Assembly (NCBI RefSeq): GCF_009834185.1
Contig: NZ_CP047173.1
Span: 2,914,001-2,978,000, forward strand
Direction of reading: 5' to 3'
Length of the DNA stretch: 64,000 nt
From: Rathayibacter sp. VKM Ac-2760
GTDB taxonomy: Bacteria; Actinomycetota; Actinomycetes; Actinomycetales; Microbacteriaceae
Within the stretch, counting starts at the first letter, position 1. Every line of letters starts with the position of its first letter. The position numbers and the translations under genes are program-made. Under the pieces are notes generated by a model. It saw only the letters and a program-made list of their open reading frames with translations. It had not been told where the DNA came from and made no database searches. Shown here piece by piece: positions 31,911-40,552 of this stretch.

Positions 31911-32043
31911 CCCCGGCCAGCCCGAGCGGGATCACGGGAAGCGAGGAGTGCCGAACGAGCCGGTGCGAAGGCGGATGCGCAGAAGGGGGGTCGTCCATTA
32001 TGGCGTCGAGTCTACCGGCAGACCGACCGCCGCAGAACGGCTC

Positions 32044-33063
32044 CTAGAGCCACTTCTTGCGCTTGAACACCGCGTAGAGCGCGAAGCCGAAGACCAGCAT
32101 CAGCCCGATCGCCCACGGGTAGCCGAGCCGCCAGTGCAGCTCGGGCATCTCGTCGAAGTTCATGCCGTAGATGCCCGCCACGAGAGTCGGCGCGAACAGG
32201 ATCGCCGCCCAGGACGAGATCTTCCGCACCACGTCGTTCTGGGCCAGCCCCGTCTCCGTCTGGCGACGGGACACGAGTGTCGAGTGCACGGTGAGCGCCT
32301 TGTCGAGGATCGCCCGCAGCGCGTCGACCGCCTCCGTCACCCGGATGGTGTGGTCGAGCACGTCGCGGAGCGCGCGGTGCAGCTCGACGTGGTCGAGTGT
32401 CGCGTCGGCGCCCGGTGCCGCGTCCGGCGCCTCGGCGAGCTCGCGCAGCAGCGCCGTTAGCGGCTGCACCGAGCGCTGGAAGTGGATGACCTCGCGCGAG
32501 AGCCGGTAGATGCGCTCCGAGAGCCCGTCGTCCTGGCCGTCGCCGAAGAGCTGGTCCTCGATCTCGTCCACGTCGCCCTGCACGCCCTGCACGACGGGCG
32601 CGTACTCGTCGACGACCTGGTCGAGGATCGCGTAGAGCACCGCCTCCGGCCCGCGGGCGAGCAGCTGCGGATCCTCCTCGAGGCGCTTGCGCACCGCCGC
32701 CAGATCCGGCGAGTCCGCGTGCCGGATCGTGACCACGAAGTCCGGGCCGACGAACACGTGCAGCTCGCCGAAGACGACCGTCTCGGCCGAGTCCACGTAG
32801 CGCGCCGGCCGCAGCACCACGAAGAGCCCGTCGTCGTAGCGCTCGAGCTTCGCCCGCTGGTGGCCGCTCAGCGCGTCCTCGACGGCGAGCGGATGCAGCC
32901 CGAACTCCTCCGCGACCGCCTCGACCTCCTCGCGACTCGGGCGGTAGAGCCCGATCCAGGCCATCCCGTGCTCGTCGCGCATCAGCTCGAAGGTGTCCTC
33001 GAGCGAGTCCGGGTTGCGGATGCGGTGACCGCCGACGTACACGGCGTTGTCGACGATCGTCAT
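32044..33063 (-). CDS. corA: Magnesium/cobalt transporter CorA
   Basis: A 339-aa CorA channel protein. The long N-terminal cytoplasmic domain is followed by two C-terminal helices. The selectivity motif YGMN is followed by the external loop FDEMPELHW, and the protein ends in the basic FKRKKWL, as is usual. It imports Mg2+ down the membrane potential. Together with the two CNNM-type proteins it makes this a divalent-metal locus. The ATG is 7 nt after TAGAAC, a near-consensus -10. Confidence 0.96.
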   Translation of the reverse strand: MTIVDNAVYVGGHRIRNPDSLEDTFELMRDEHGMAWIGLYRPSREEVEAVAEEFGLHPLAVEDALSGHQRAKLERYDDGLFVVLRPARYVDSAETVVFGELHVFVGPDFVVTIRHADSPDLAAVRKRLEEDPQLLARGPEAVLYAILDQVVDEYAPVVQGVQGDVDEIEDQLFGDGQDDGLSERIYRLSREVIHFQRSVQPLTALLRELAEAPDAAPGADATLDHVELHRALRDVLDHTIRVTEAVDALRAILDKALTVHSTLVSRRQTETGLAQNDVVRKISSWAAILFAPTLVAGIYGMNFDEMPELHWRLGYPWAIGLMLVFGFALYAVFKRKKWL

Positions 33064-33105
33064 GGGCTCGGTTCTAGCACGCGCGCGCCGGGCACCGGCT
33101 GACGG

Positions 33106-34545
33106 TCACCAGCTGACCGGCAGCGCCTTGCCCTCCTCGTAGCCGGCCGCCGACTGCAGCCCGACGAGTGCGCGCTCGTGGAAGTCGGCGACGCTGCGCG
33201 CCCCCGCGTAGGTGAAGGAGGAGCGCACGCCCGAGGTGATCATGTCGAGCAGGTCCTCGAGCGAGGGGCGCAGCGGGTCGAGGTAGATCATCGAGGAGGA
33301 GATGCCCTCGGCGAAGAGGCGCTTGCGGGCGAGCTCGTAGGCGTCGAGGCGATCGAAGCGCTCCTGCACCGCCTTGGCCGAGGCCATCCCCCAGCTCTCC
33401 TTGTAGACCCGGCCGTTCGCATCGCTGCGCAGCTCGCCCGGCGCTTCGATCGTCCCGGCGAACCAGGAGCCGATCATCACGGAGGCGGCGCCGGCCGCGA
33501 GCGCGAGCGCCACGTCGCGCGGGTAGCGCACCCCGCCGTCGGCCCAGACATGCGCGCCGAGCTCGCGGGCCCGCTCCGCCGTCTCGAGCACGGCCGAGAA
33601 CTGCGGGCGGCCGACCGCGGTCATCATCCGGGTGGTGCACATCGCGCCGGGGCCGACGCCGACCTTCAGGATGTCCGCACCGGCGTCGACGAGGTCGTGC
33701 ACGGCGTCCGCCGTGACGATGTTGCCGGCCGCGATCGGCACGCCGAGCTTCAGCGCGGAGACGGTGCGCAGGGCGCGGAGCATTCCCTCCTGGTGGCCGT
33801 GCGCGGTGTCGAGCACGAGCACGTCGACGCCGGCGGCGACGAGGGCGCGGGCCTTGGCGGCGACGTCGCCGTTGATGCCGACGGCCGCGGCGACCCGGAG
33901 GCGCCCGTCGTCGTCGATCGCGGGGTCGTAGAGGGTGGAGCGCAGCGCGCCGGTCCGCGAGAGGGTGCCGACGAGCGCGCCGTGGTGCAGCACCGGGGCG
34001 AAGTCGAGGTCGGCCGCGACCATCAGGTCGAAGGCCGCGCGCGCGGTCGGGACGTCGTCGGCGTCGATCGAGGCGGACGCGCCGTGCACGAGGTCGCCGA
34101 GCCGGGCGTCCTCGAGGGCCGTCGCGAGCCGCGCGGCCGGCACGCAGCCGAGGATCGTGCCGTCCTCCTCCTGCACCACGAAGCCGTGGCCCGCGACGGC
34201 GGGGAGGATCGCGAGCGCCTCCTCCACCGTCAGCGACGGCGCGGCGGTCAGCGCGCCGGAGAAGGCGACCGGCTGCTCCTTCACCCAGCGGATCGCCGCG
34301 TCGAGCTGCTGCAGCGGCATGTCCTGAGGCAGGACGCCGAGACCGCCGCGGCGCGCCAGAGTAGCCGCGAGGCGGGGCCCGGTGACCGAGTTCATGTTCG
34401 AGGAGACGATCGGGATGCTGGCTCCGGTGCCGTCACCGGGGGCGAGCGACACGTCGAGCCGGCTGGTCACCGAGGACCGGCCGGGAACGAGGAAGACGTC
34501 CGAGTAGGTGAGGTCGCCGGAGGGGGTTCCACCGTAGAAGCGCAT
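33106..34545 (-). CDS. guaB1: GuaB1-family IMP dehydrogenase-related protein (likely GMP reductase)
   Basis: A 479-aa member of the IMPDH/GMPR family with a CBS pair inserted at about residues 95-210. The catalytic loop KVGVGPGAMCTTRMMT keeps the active Cys, and VLVLDTAHGHQEGM carries the phosphate-site Asp. The mycobacterial GuaB1 group was shown to be CBS-containing GMP reductases, returning GMP to IMP. The long start chosen by simple extension is rejected: the ATG at 34545 begins the family-typical MRFYGGTPSGDLTYSDVFL and follows TAGCGT by 7 nt. Confidence 0.92.
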   Translation of the reverse strand: MRFYGGTPSGDLTYSDVFLVPGRSSVTSRLDVSLAPGDGTGASIPIVSSNMNSVTGPRLAATLARRGGLGVLPQDMPLQQLDAAIRWVKEQPVAFSGALTAAPSLTVEEALAILPAVAGHGFVVQEEDGTILGCVPAARLATALEDARLGDLVHGASASIDADDVPTARAAFDLMVAADLDFAPVLHHGALVGTLSRTGALRSTLYDPAIDDDGRLRVAAAVGINGDVAAKARALVAAGVDVLVLDTAHGHQEGMLRALRTVSALKLGVPIAAGNIVTADAVHDLVDAGADILKVGVGPGAMCTTRMMTAVGRPQFSAVLETAERARELGAHVWADGGVRYPRDVALALAAGAASVMIGSWFAGTIEAPGELRSDANGRVYKESWGMASAKAVQERFDRLDAYELARKRLFAEGISSSMIYLDPLRPSLEDLLDMITSGVRSSFTYAGARSVADFHERALVGLQSAAGYEEGKALPVSW

Positions 34546-34552
34546 GGTCACG

Positions 34553-34558
34553 ACGCTA
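34553..34558 (-). promoter_or_regulatory. -10 hexamer TAGCGT, leaderless start of guaB1
   Basis: TAGCGT on the minus strand, 7 nt, then the guaB1 ATG. It is divergent from the kgd promoter about 60 bp away. Confidence 0.55.
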
Positions 34559-34614
34559 CTCCGACGCGGCTGGGGACTCCGGCCCTCCTGGGACCGCCGC
34601 TGGAGGATCCGGGC

Positions 34615-34620
34615 TAGGCT
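34615..34620 (+). promoter_or_regulatory. -10 hexamer TAGGCT for kgd
   Basis: TAGGCT would start a transcript near 34627, leaving a leader of about 100 nt before the GTG at 34727. It is divergent from guaB1. Confidence 0.45.
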
Positions 34621-34726
34621 TGACGACCGGGACGGGACCGGGCGACGACGCCCAGAGGCGTGTCGGATGCGACGGTGCCGTCCGGATGATCGAGAACGAA
34701 TCAACGGAGAGAGTGGGCGATCGGCT

Positions 34727-37700
34727 GTGTCGAGCCAGTTGACCGGAGCGGGAACAGATCAGGGCTCGGAGGACTTCGGGGCCAACGAGTGGTTGGTGGA
34801 GGAGCTGTACGAGCAGTACAGCGCCGACAAGGCCTCGGTGGACGAGTCCTGGTGGCCGATCCTCGAGCGCTACGGCAAGCAGCTCGGCGGTGCCGCACCC
34901 GCCGCCGCTGAGGCACCCGCGGCCGCCGCCCCCGCAGCCGCCGCCCCCGCAAAGGCGCCCGTCGCCGAGCGCGTGTCGACGAGCGCGGGCGGAGCGGTGA
35001 GCCACCCGGCCACCTCGGCGACCAGCACCTCGAAGACCACCTCGAAGCAGCCGAAGGCGCAGCCCATCCCGGCCGACGCGCCCGTCAGCACACCGGCCGC
35101 GGACGCCGCCCCCGCGGAGGAGGACGTCGTCTCGCCCCTGCGCGGCATGGCGAAGAGCCTCGCCACCAACATGGACGCGAGCCTGTCCATCCCGACGGCC
35201 ACGAGCGTGCGCACGATCCCGGCGAAGCTGATGATCGACAACCGCATCGTCATCAACAACCACCTGCGCCGCACCCGCGGCGGCAAGGTCTCCTTCACCC
35301 ACCTGATCGGCTGGGCGCTGATCCGCGCGCTGAAGGACTTCCCGAGCCAGAACGTCTACTACGACGAGCCGGGCGGCAAGCCCTCGGTCGTCGCCCCGGC
35401 GCACGTCAACCTCGGCATCGCGATCGACATGCCCAAGCCCGACGGCACGCGCGCCCTGCTCGTCCCGAGCATCAAGCGCGCCGACACGCTGACCTTCACC
35501 GCCTACCTCGCCGCCTACGAGGACCTCGTGAAGCGCGCACGCGGCAACAAGCTCGCCGCAGGCGACTTCGCCGGCACCACCCTGTCGCTGACCAACCCGG
35601 GCGGCATCGGCACCGTGCACTCCGTGCCCCGCCTGATGAAGGGCCAGGGCTGCATCATCGGCGCCGGCGCCCTCGAGTACCCGGCCGAGTTCCAGGGCTC
35701 GTCCGAGAAGACGCTCGTCGAGCTCGGCATCGGCAAGACCATCACCCTCACCTCGACCTACGACCACCGCGTCATCCAGGGCGCCGGCTCGGGCGAGTTC
35801 CTCAAGATCGTGCACGAGCTGCTGCTCGGCAAGCGCGGCTTCTACGAGGACATCTTCTCCGCGCTGCGGATCCCCTACGACCCGATCCACTGGTCGACCG
35901 ACATCGCCGTCGACCTCGCCGAGCGCGTCTCGAAGACCTCCCGCGTGCAGGAGCTGATCAACTCCTTCCGCGTCCGCGGCCACCTGATGGCCGACGTCGA
36001 CCCGCTGGAGTACGTCCAGCGCTCGCACCCGGACCTCGCGATCGAGAACCACGGCCTCACCTTCTGGGACCTCGACCGCGAGTTCGTCACCGACGGCTTC
36101 GGCGGCTCGCGCCAGCTCAAGCTCCGCGACATCCTCGGCATCCTGCGCGACTCCTACTGCCGCACCGTCGGCGTGGAGTACATGCACATCCAGGACCCGG
36201 AGCAGCGCGCCTGGATGCAGCAGAAGCTCGAGCGCGGCTACGAGAAGCCGGGCCACGACGAGCAGCTGCGCATCCTCGGCCGGCTGAACGAGGCCGAGGC
36301 GTTCGAGACCTTCCTGCAGACCAAGTACGTGGGCCAGAAGCGCTTCTCGCTCGAGGGCGGCGAGTCGCTGATCGCCCTGCTCGACGCCGTGCTGCAGGGC
36401 GCCGCCGACGAGAACCTCGACGAGGTCGCCATCGGCATGGCCCACCGCGGGCGCCTCAACGTGCTGACCAACATCGCCGGCAAGACCTACGGCCAGATCT
36501 TCCGCGAGTTCGAGGGCACCCAGGACCCGAAGACGGTCCAGGGCTCGGGCGACGTGAAGTACCACCTCGGCACCGAGGGCGTCTTCCGCGGCTCGGGCGA
36601 CGAGGAGATCCCCGTCTACCTCGCGGCGAACCCCTCGCACCTCGAGGCCGTCAACGGCGTGCTCGAGGGCATCGTCCGCGCCAAGCAGGACCGCAAGCCG
36701 ATCGGCACCTTCACCACCCTGCCGATCCTCGTCCACGGCGACGCCGCGATGGCGGGCCAGGGCGTCGTGGTCGAGGGCCTGCAGATGTCGCAGCTGCGCG
36801 CGTACCGCACCGGCGGCACGATCCACATCAACATCAACAACCAGGTCGGCTTCACGACCCCGCCGCACGAGGCCCGCACCTCGATCTACTCGACCGACAT
36901 GGCCAAGACGATCCAGGCGCCGATCTTCCACGTGAACGGCGACGACCCCGAGGCCGTCGTGCACGTCGGCCAGCTCGCGTTCGAGTACCGCCAGCGGTTC
37001 AACCGCGACGTGGTCATCGACCTGATCTGCTACCGCCGCCGCGGTCACAACGAGGGCGACGACCCCTCGATGACCCAGCCGCTGATGTACAGCCTGATCG
37101 AGGCCAAGCGCTCGGTGCGCAAGCTCTACACCGAGGCCCTGGTCGGCCGCGGCGACATCACCGAGGAGGAGTACGACCGGGCGCACCAGGACTTCCAGGA
37201 CCGCCTCGAGCGCGCCTTCGCCGAGACGCACGCGGCGCAGACCGGCGCGATCCCGGTGGTCAGCGCCGACGGCGACTCCGTGGCCGACCTCGAGCTGCCG
37301 GATGCGCAGCAGGGCGAGGACTACCCAGGCGAGCCGGAGTCGACCGGCGTCAAGACCGAGGTGGTCACCCGCATCGGCGACGCGTTCAACTCGCCGCCCG
37401 AGGGCTTCACCGTGCACCCGAAGCTGCAGCAGCTGCTCACCAAGCGCCAGGAGATGAGCCGCTCCGGCTCGATCGACTGGGCGTTCGGCGAGCTGCTCGC
37501 CGTGGGCTCGCTCCTGCTCGAGGACACCCCGGTGCGCCTGGTCGGCCAGGACACCCGCCGCGGCACCTTCGTCCAGCGCCACGCAGTGCTGCACGACCGC
37601 GACAACGGCCAGGAGTGGCTGCCGCTGATGAACCTGTCCGAACAGCAGGCCCGCCTGTGGATCTACGACTCGCTGCTCTCGGAGTACGCCGCGATGGCGT

Positions 37701-38491
37701 TCGAGTACGGCTACTCGGTCGAGCGCCCCGACTCGCTCGTGCTCTGGGAGGCGCAGTTCGGCGACTTCGCGAACGGCGCCCAGATCGTCATCGACGAGTT
37801 CATCTCCTCGGCCGAGCAGAAGTGGGGCCAGCGCTCGTCGCTCGTGCTCCTGCTCCCGCACGGCTACGAGGGCCAGGGCCCGGACCACTCCTCCGCCCGG
37901 ATCGAGCGCTACCTGCAGATGTGCGCCGAGCGGAACATGACCGTCGCGCGCCCGTCGAACCCGGCGTCGTACTTCCACCTGCTGCGCCGTCAGGCGTACT
38001 CGCGGCCGCGCCGCCCGCTGGTGGTCTTCACGCCGAAGGCGATGCTGCGCCTGCGCGGAGCGTCCAGCCCGGTCGAGGACTTCACCTCGGGCCGCTTCGA
38101 GCCGGTGATCGACGACGCGCGCATCCAGGACGCATCGGCCGTGACCCGGGTGCTCCTGCACGCCGGCAAGGTGCACTACGACCTCAAGGCCGAGCTGGAG
38201 AAGAAGCCGGACGACGGCATCGCGCTGGTCCGCCTCGAGCAGTACTACCCGGCGCCGATCGAGGAGCTGCGCGCCATCGCCGCGCGCTACCCGGACGCGG
38301 AGTTCGTCTGGGTGCAGGACGAGCCCGAGAACCAGGGCGCCTGGCCGTTCATCGCGCTGAACGTCGCTCCGCAGCTCGACCGCCCGATCCGCGTCGTCTC
38401 GAGGCCGGCCGCCGCCTCCCCCGCCGCGGGCTCGGCCAAGCGCCACGCCTCCGAGCAGGCCGACCTGCTGGGCAGGGCGCTCCAGCGCTGA
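34727..38491 (+). CDS. kgd: Multifunctional 2-oxoglutarate decarboxylase/dehydrogenase (Kgd/OdhA)
   Basis: A 1254-aa fusion typical of actinobacteria. It opens with the OdhA-type segment FGANEWLVEELYEQYSADKASVDESWW and an Ala/Pro-rich linker (to about 125). An E2-type succinyltransferase core follows (about 130-370, ending STYDHRVIQGAGSGEF), then the E1 domain with GMAHRGRLNVLTNIAGK, GDAAMAGQGVVVEGLQMS and YRRRGHNEGDDPSMTQP. It oxidatively decarboxylates 2-oxoglutarate in the TCA cycle together with E2p and E3. The GTG at 34727 is the only fitting start; its ribosome site (GGAGAG) is far away (about 15 nt). Confidence 0.97.
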   Translation: MSSQLTGAGTDQGSEDFGANEWLVEELYEQYSADKASVDESWWPILERYGKQLGGAAPAAAEAPAAAAPAAAAPAKAPVAERVSTSAGGAVSHPATSATSTSKTTSKQPKAQPIPADAPVSTPAADAAPAEEDVVSPLRGMAKSLATNMDASLSIPTATSVRTIPAKLMIDNRIVINNHLRRTRGGKVSFTHLIGWALIRALKDFPSQNVYYDEPGGKPSVVAPAHVNLGIAIDMPKPDGTRALLVPSIKRADTLTFTAYLAAYEDLVKRARGNKLAAGDFAGTTLSLTNPGGIGTVHSVPRLMKGQGCIIGAGALEYPAEFQGSSEKTLVELGIGKTITLTSTYDHRVIQGAGSGEFLKIVHELLLGKRGFYEDIFSALRIPYDPIHWSTDIAVDLAERVSKTSRVQELINSFRVRGHLMADVDPLEYVQRSHPDLAIENHGLTFWDLDREFVTDGFGGSRQLKLRDILGILRDSYCRTVGVEYMHIQDPEQRAWMQQKLERGYEKPGHDEQLRILGRLNEAEAFETFLQTKYVGQKRFSLEGGESLIALLDAVLQGAADENLDEVAIGMAHRGRLNVLTNIAGKTYGQIFREFEGTQDPKTVQGSGDVKYHLGTEGVFRGSGDEEIPVYLAANPSHLEAVNGVLEGIVRAKQDRKPIGTFTTLPILVHGDAAMAGQGVVVEGLQMSQLRAYRTGGTIHININNQVGFTTPPHEARTSIYSTDMAKTIQAPIFHVNGDDPEAVVHVGQLAFEYRQRFNRDVVIDLICYRRRGHNEGDDPSMTQPLMYSLIEAKRSVRKLYTEALVGRGDITEEEYDRAHQDFQDRLERAFAETHAAQTGAIPVVSADGDSVADLELPDAQQGEDYPGEPESTGVKTEVVTRIGDAFNSPPEGFTVHPKLQQLLTKRQEMSRSGSIDWAFGELLAVGSLLLEDTPVRLVGQDTRRGTFVQRHAVLHDRDNGQEWLPLMNLSEQQARLWIYDSLLSEYAAMAFEYGYSVERPDSLVLWEAQFGDFANGAQIVIDEFISSAEQKWGQRSSLVLLLPHGYEGQGPDHSSARIERYLQMCAERNMTVARPSNPASYFHLLRRQAYSRPRRPLVVFTPKAMLRLRGASSPVEDFTSGRFEPVIDDARIQDASAVTRVLLHAGKVHYDLKAELEKKPDDGIALVRLEQYYPAPIEELRAIAARYPDAEFVWVQDEPENQGAWPFIALNVAPQLDRPIRVVSRPAAASPAAGSAKRHASEQADLLGRALQR

Positions 38492-38525
38492 CGCCGCCCG
38501 GAGCCGCCTCCTCCGCGGGGGCGGG

Positions 38526-39443
38526 CGGCTCCGGCTCGCCCTCTCGAGTTCGGCTCGTCGGAATCCACGGATCCGGCGAGCCGAACTCCGTTCCCCGAGC
38601 CGAGCCGCCTCGGCCGGCCACCCCGACCACCTCCGGCACGCAGAACCACCCCCGGCTCGCCGAAATCACCGGATTCAGCGAGCCCGACGTCGTTTCACGA
38701 GCCGAACGTGATCGATCAGCGGCTCCCCACACCTCCGGCACGCAGAAACACCCCAGGCTCGCGAGAATCAGCGGTTCCAGCGAGCCCGACGTCGATCCAC
38801 GAGCCGAACGTCGTCATCCATCAGCCCGCCTCACCTCCGGCACGCAGAAACACCCCCGGCTCGCGCGAATCAGCGGATCCAGCGAGCCCGACGTCCATCC
38901 ACGAGCCGAACTTGACCGATCAGCGGCTCCCCCCACCTCCGGCACGCAGAAGCACCCCCGACTCGCCGGAATCAGCAGATACGACGAGCCGAACGACGTT
39001 TCACGAGCCGAACATCATCGAAGGGCGACCCGCCGCACCTCCGGCACTCAGAAACGCCTCCGGCTTGCGAGAATCGGCGCATCCAGCGAGCCCGACGTCG
39101 ATTCACGAGCCGAACTTGATCGATCAGCCGCTCCCGACACCTCCGGCACGCAGAAACACCCCTGACTCGCGAGAATCGGCGCATCCAGCGAGCCCGACGA
39201 CGACTCACGAGCCGAACTTGATCGATCAGCCGCTCCCGACACCTCCGGCACGCAGAAACACCCCTGGCTCGCGAGAATCAGCGCATCCAGCGAGCCCGAC
39301 GTCGACTCACGAGCCGAACTTCGTCAGCCAGCAGCCCGCCGCACCTCCGGCACGCAGAAACGCCTCCGGCTCGCCGGAACGGGCGGCTTCAGCGAGCCGG
39401 ACGCGTTCCGACGAGCCGGAGGTCGTCGAGCGAGGGCGGGTGC
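38526..39443. repeat. 102-bp tandem repeat array (about eight units plus a diverged lead unit)
   Basis: The marker CACCTCCGGCAC recurs at 38628, 38730, 38832, 38934, 39036, 39138, 39240 and 39342, exactly 102 bp apart each time. A diverged leading unit precedes from 38526, and the last unit decays by about 39443. Most units contain GGCTCGC, about 17 nt, then GCGAGCC (a 7-bp stem), followed by CACGAGCCGAAC and GATCGATCAGC. Units 5-7 are most alike; the outer ones diverge. The array fills the gap between kgd and the convergent anti-sigma gene. I see no start site or coding signature and treat it as noncoding. Confidence 0.9.
38546..38588. repeat. 12-bp perfect inverted repeat at the head of the array
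   Basis: GAGTTCGGCTCG (38546-38557) and CGAGCCGAACTC (38577-38588) are exact complements around a 19-nt loop, about 55 bp after the kgd stop. It could be the kgd terminator. Its right arm reappears as ACGAGCCGAAC in the array units. Confidence 0.75.
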
Positions 39444-39452
39444 TGCCGCACG

Positions 39453-39716
39453 CTAGACGCGCGCGGGGCTCGCCTCGTGGCTCTTCTGCGCGTCACGCAG
39501 CATGCCGAGCACCTGGGCGCGGAGGTCCTCCGGCGCGGTCTCCTTGCAGGCGCGCTGCACCGCGACGGTCAGCACGACGCCGACCTTCGCCTCACCGGAG
39601 CAGTCGGGGCAGTTCGCCATGTGCTCGCGGATGTCGGCGGCGTCCTCCTTGCACAGCTCGTTGTGGAGGTACTCCTCGAGCTCGGCCTTCGCCTTCGTGC
39701 AGCCGCAGTCGGTCAT
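39453..39716 (-). CDS. rsrA: Zinc-binding anti-sigma factor, RsrA/RshA type
   Basis: An 87-aa anti-sigma factor with the redox-zinc motif H-x3-C...C-x2-C seen as HNELCKEDAADIREHMANCPDC (about residues 18-39). Oxidation of these cysteines releases the partner sigma factor in the RsrA/RshA group. Its ATG overlaps the stop of the sigma gene (ATGA), giving coupled, equimolar synthesis. The short N-terminus also holds Cys 4 and Cys 6. Confidence 0.9.
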   Translation of the reverse strand: MTDCGCTKAKAELEEYLHNELCKEDAADIREHMANCPDCSGEAKVGVVLTVAVQRACKETAPEDLRAQVLGMLRDAQKSHEASPARV

Positions 39717-40411
39717 TTCGTGCTCCCGGTGGTGAAAGCGGCGCGGATCCCGCGCTCGCGTGCGTAGTCGGTGAGTCGTTCGCGCAACATGCGCCGGCCG
39801 CGGTGCAGCCGGCTCATCACGGTCCCGACGGGGGTCTTCATGATGTCGGCGATCTCCTGGTACGAGAAGCCTTCGACATCGGCGAAATACACGGCGAGCC
39901 GGAAGTCCTCCGGGATCGCCTGCAGGGCCTCCTTGACAGCGGTGTCAGGGAGGTGGTCGATCGCCTCGGCCTCGGCCGAGCGGCTCGACGTGGCGGTGGT
40001 CGACTCGGCGCCGCCCAGCTGCCAGTCCTCGAGCTCGTCGATCGCGCTCTGGTAGGGCTCGCGCTGCTTCTTGCGGTACGAGTTGATGAAGGTGTTCGTG
40101 AGGATGCGGTAGAGCCACGCCTTGAGGTTCGTGCCCTGCTCGAATTGCTTGAACGCGCCGAACGCCTTCGCGAACGTCTCCTGGACGAGGTCCTGCGCGT
40201 CGGAGGGGTTCTTCGTCATCCGCAGGCCGGCGGCGTACAGCTGATCGATGAAGGGCAGCGCCTGCTGCTCGAAGAGCGCGCGCAGATCGACCGGGGCGTC
40301 GGGGGCGACGTCGTCGAGGGCCTCCTCGACTGTCTCCTCGATCGTCTCGGCCTCCTCGGTCGCGGGCGCCTCATCGGCGGTGCTGGGGCGTGTGCTGTCG
40401 TCGCGAGTCAT
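39713..40411 (-). CDS. sigH: ECF sigma factor SigH/SigR, thiol-oxidative stress
   Basis: A 232-aa group 4 sigma factor. Region 2 is seen in GLRMTKNPSDAQDLVQETFAKAFGAFKQFEQGTNLKAWLYRILTNTFIN and region 4 in FRLAVYFADVEGFSYQEIADIMKTPVGTVMSRLHRGRRMLRERL, both matching SigH/SigR closely. An acidic N-terminal extension of about 45 residues precedes region 2. The adjacent RsrA-type anti-sigma confirms the thiol-stress assignment. ATG at 40411 is chosen: it follows TAGAAT by 8 nt. I do not see a GGAAT...GTT promoter for autoregulation. Confidence 0.93.
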   Translation of the reverse strand: MTRDDSTRPSTADEAPATEEAETIEETVEEALDDVAPDAPVDLRALFEQQALPFIDQLYAAGLRMTKNPSDAQDLVQETFAKAFGAFKQFEQGTNLKAWLYRILTNTFINSYRKKQREPYQSAIDELEDWQLGGAESTTATSSRSAEAEAIDHLPDTAVKEALQAIPEDFRLAVYFADVEGFSYQEIADIMKTPVGTVMSRLHRGRRMLRERLTDYARERGIRAAFTTGSTK

Positions 40412-40419
40412 CACACGCG

Positions 40420-40425
40420 ATTCTA
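40420..40425 (-). promoter_or_regulatory. -10 hexamer TAGAAT upstream of sigH
   Basis: TAGAAT on the minus strand, 8 nt, then the sigH ATG. It looks like a housekeeping-type promoter with a leaderless or near-leaderless start. Confidence 0.45.
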
Positions 40426-40538
40426 AGCCGCGGCGCCGAGCGCGGACCGGTCGCGAGGCCACGGGGCGCGGGGCGTCGATCACTGCTGCCATCGTGCTGC
40501 GCCTCCCGCCTGAGCCTGCCGTCGGTCCGTTCGCCGAC

Positions 40539-40544
40539 TACTCT
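40539..40544 (+). promoter_or_regulatory. -10 hexamer TACTCT, leaderless start of the aroA operon
   Basis: TACTCT, 8 nt, then the aroA ATG, without a ribosome site. Confidence 0.5.
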
Positions 40545-40552
40545 GACAACCG

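Noticed and set aside
38492..39420. A protein of 34-residue repeats encoded by the array
   Set aside because: Because 102 is divisible by three, frames on both strands stay open by construction. None has a start codon with a ribosome site, changes between units are not concentrated at third positions, and the frames are Pro/Arg/Ser-rich like other out-of-frame translations here.
38628..39443. CRISPR-like array in the 102-bp repeats
   Set aside because: The whole 102-bp unit is repeated with gradual divergence. There are no short identical repeats separated by unique spacers and no cas genes.
40412..40552. A SigH/SigR-type autoregulated promoter (GGAAT, 18-19 bp, GTT) before sigH
   Set aside because: No GGAAT is present in the correct orientation; only a housekeeping-like TAGAAT is visible.
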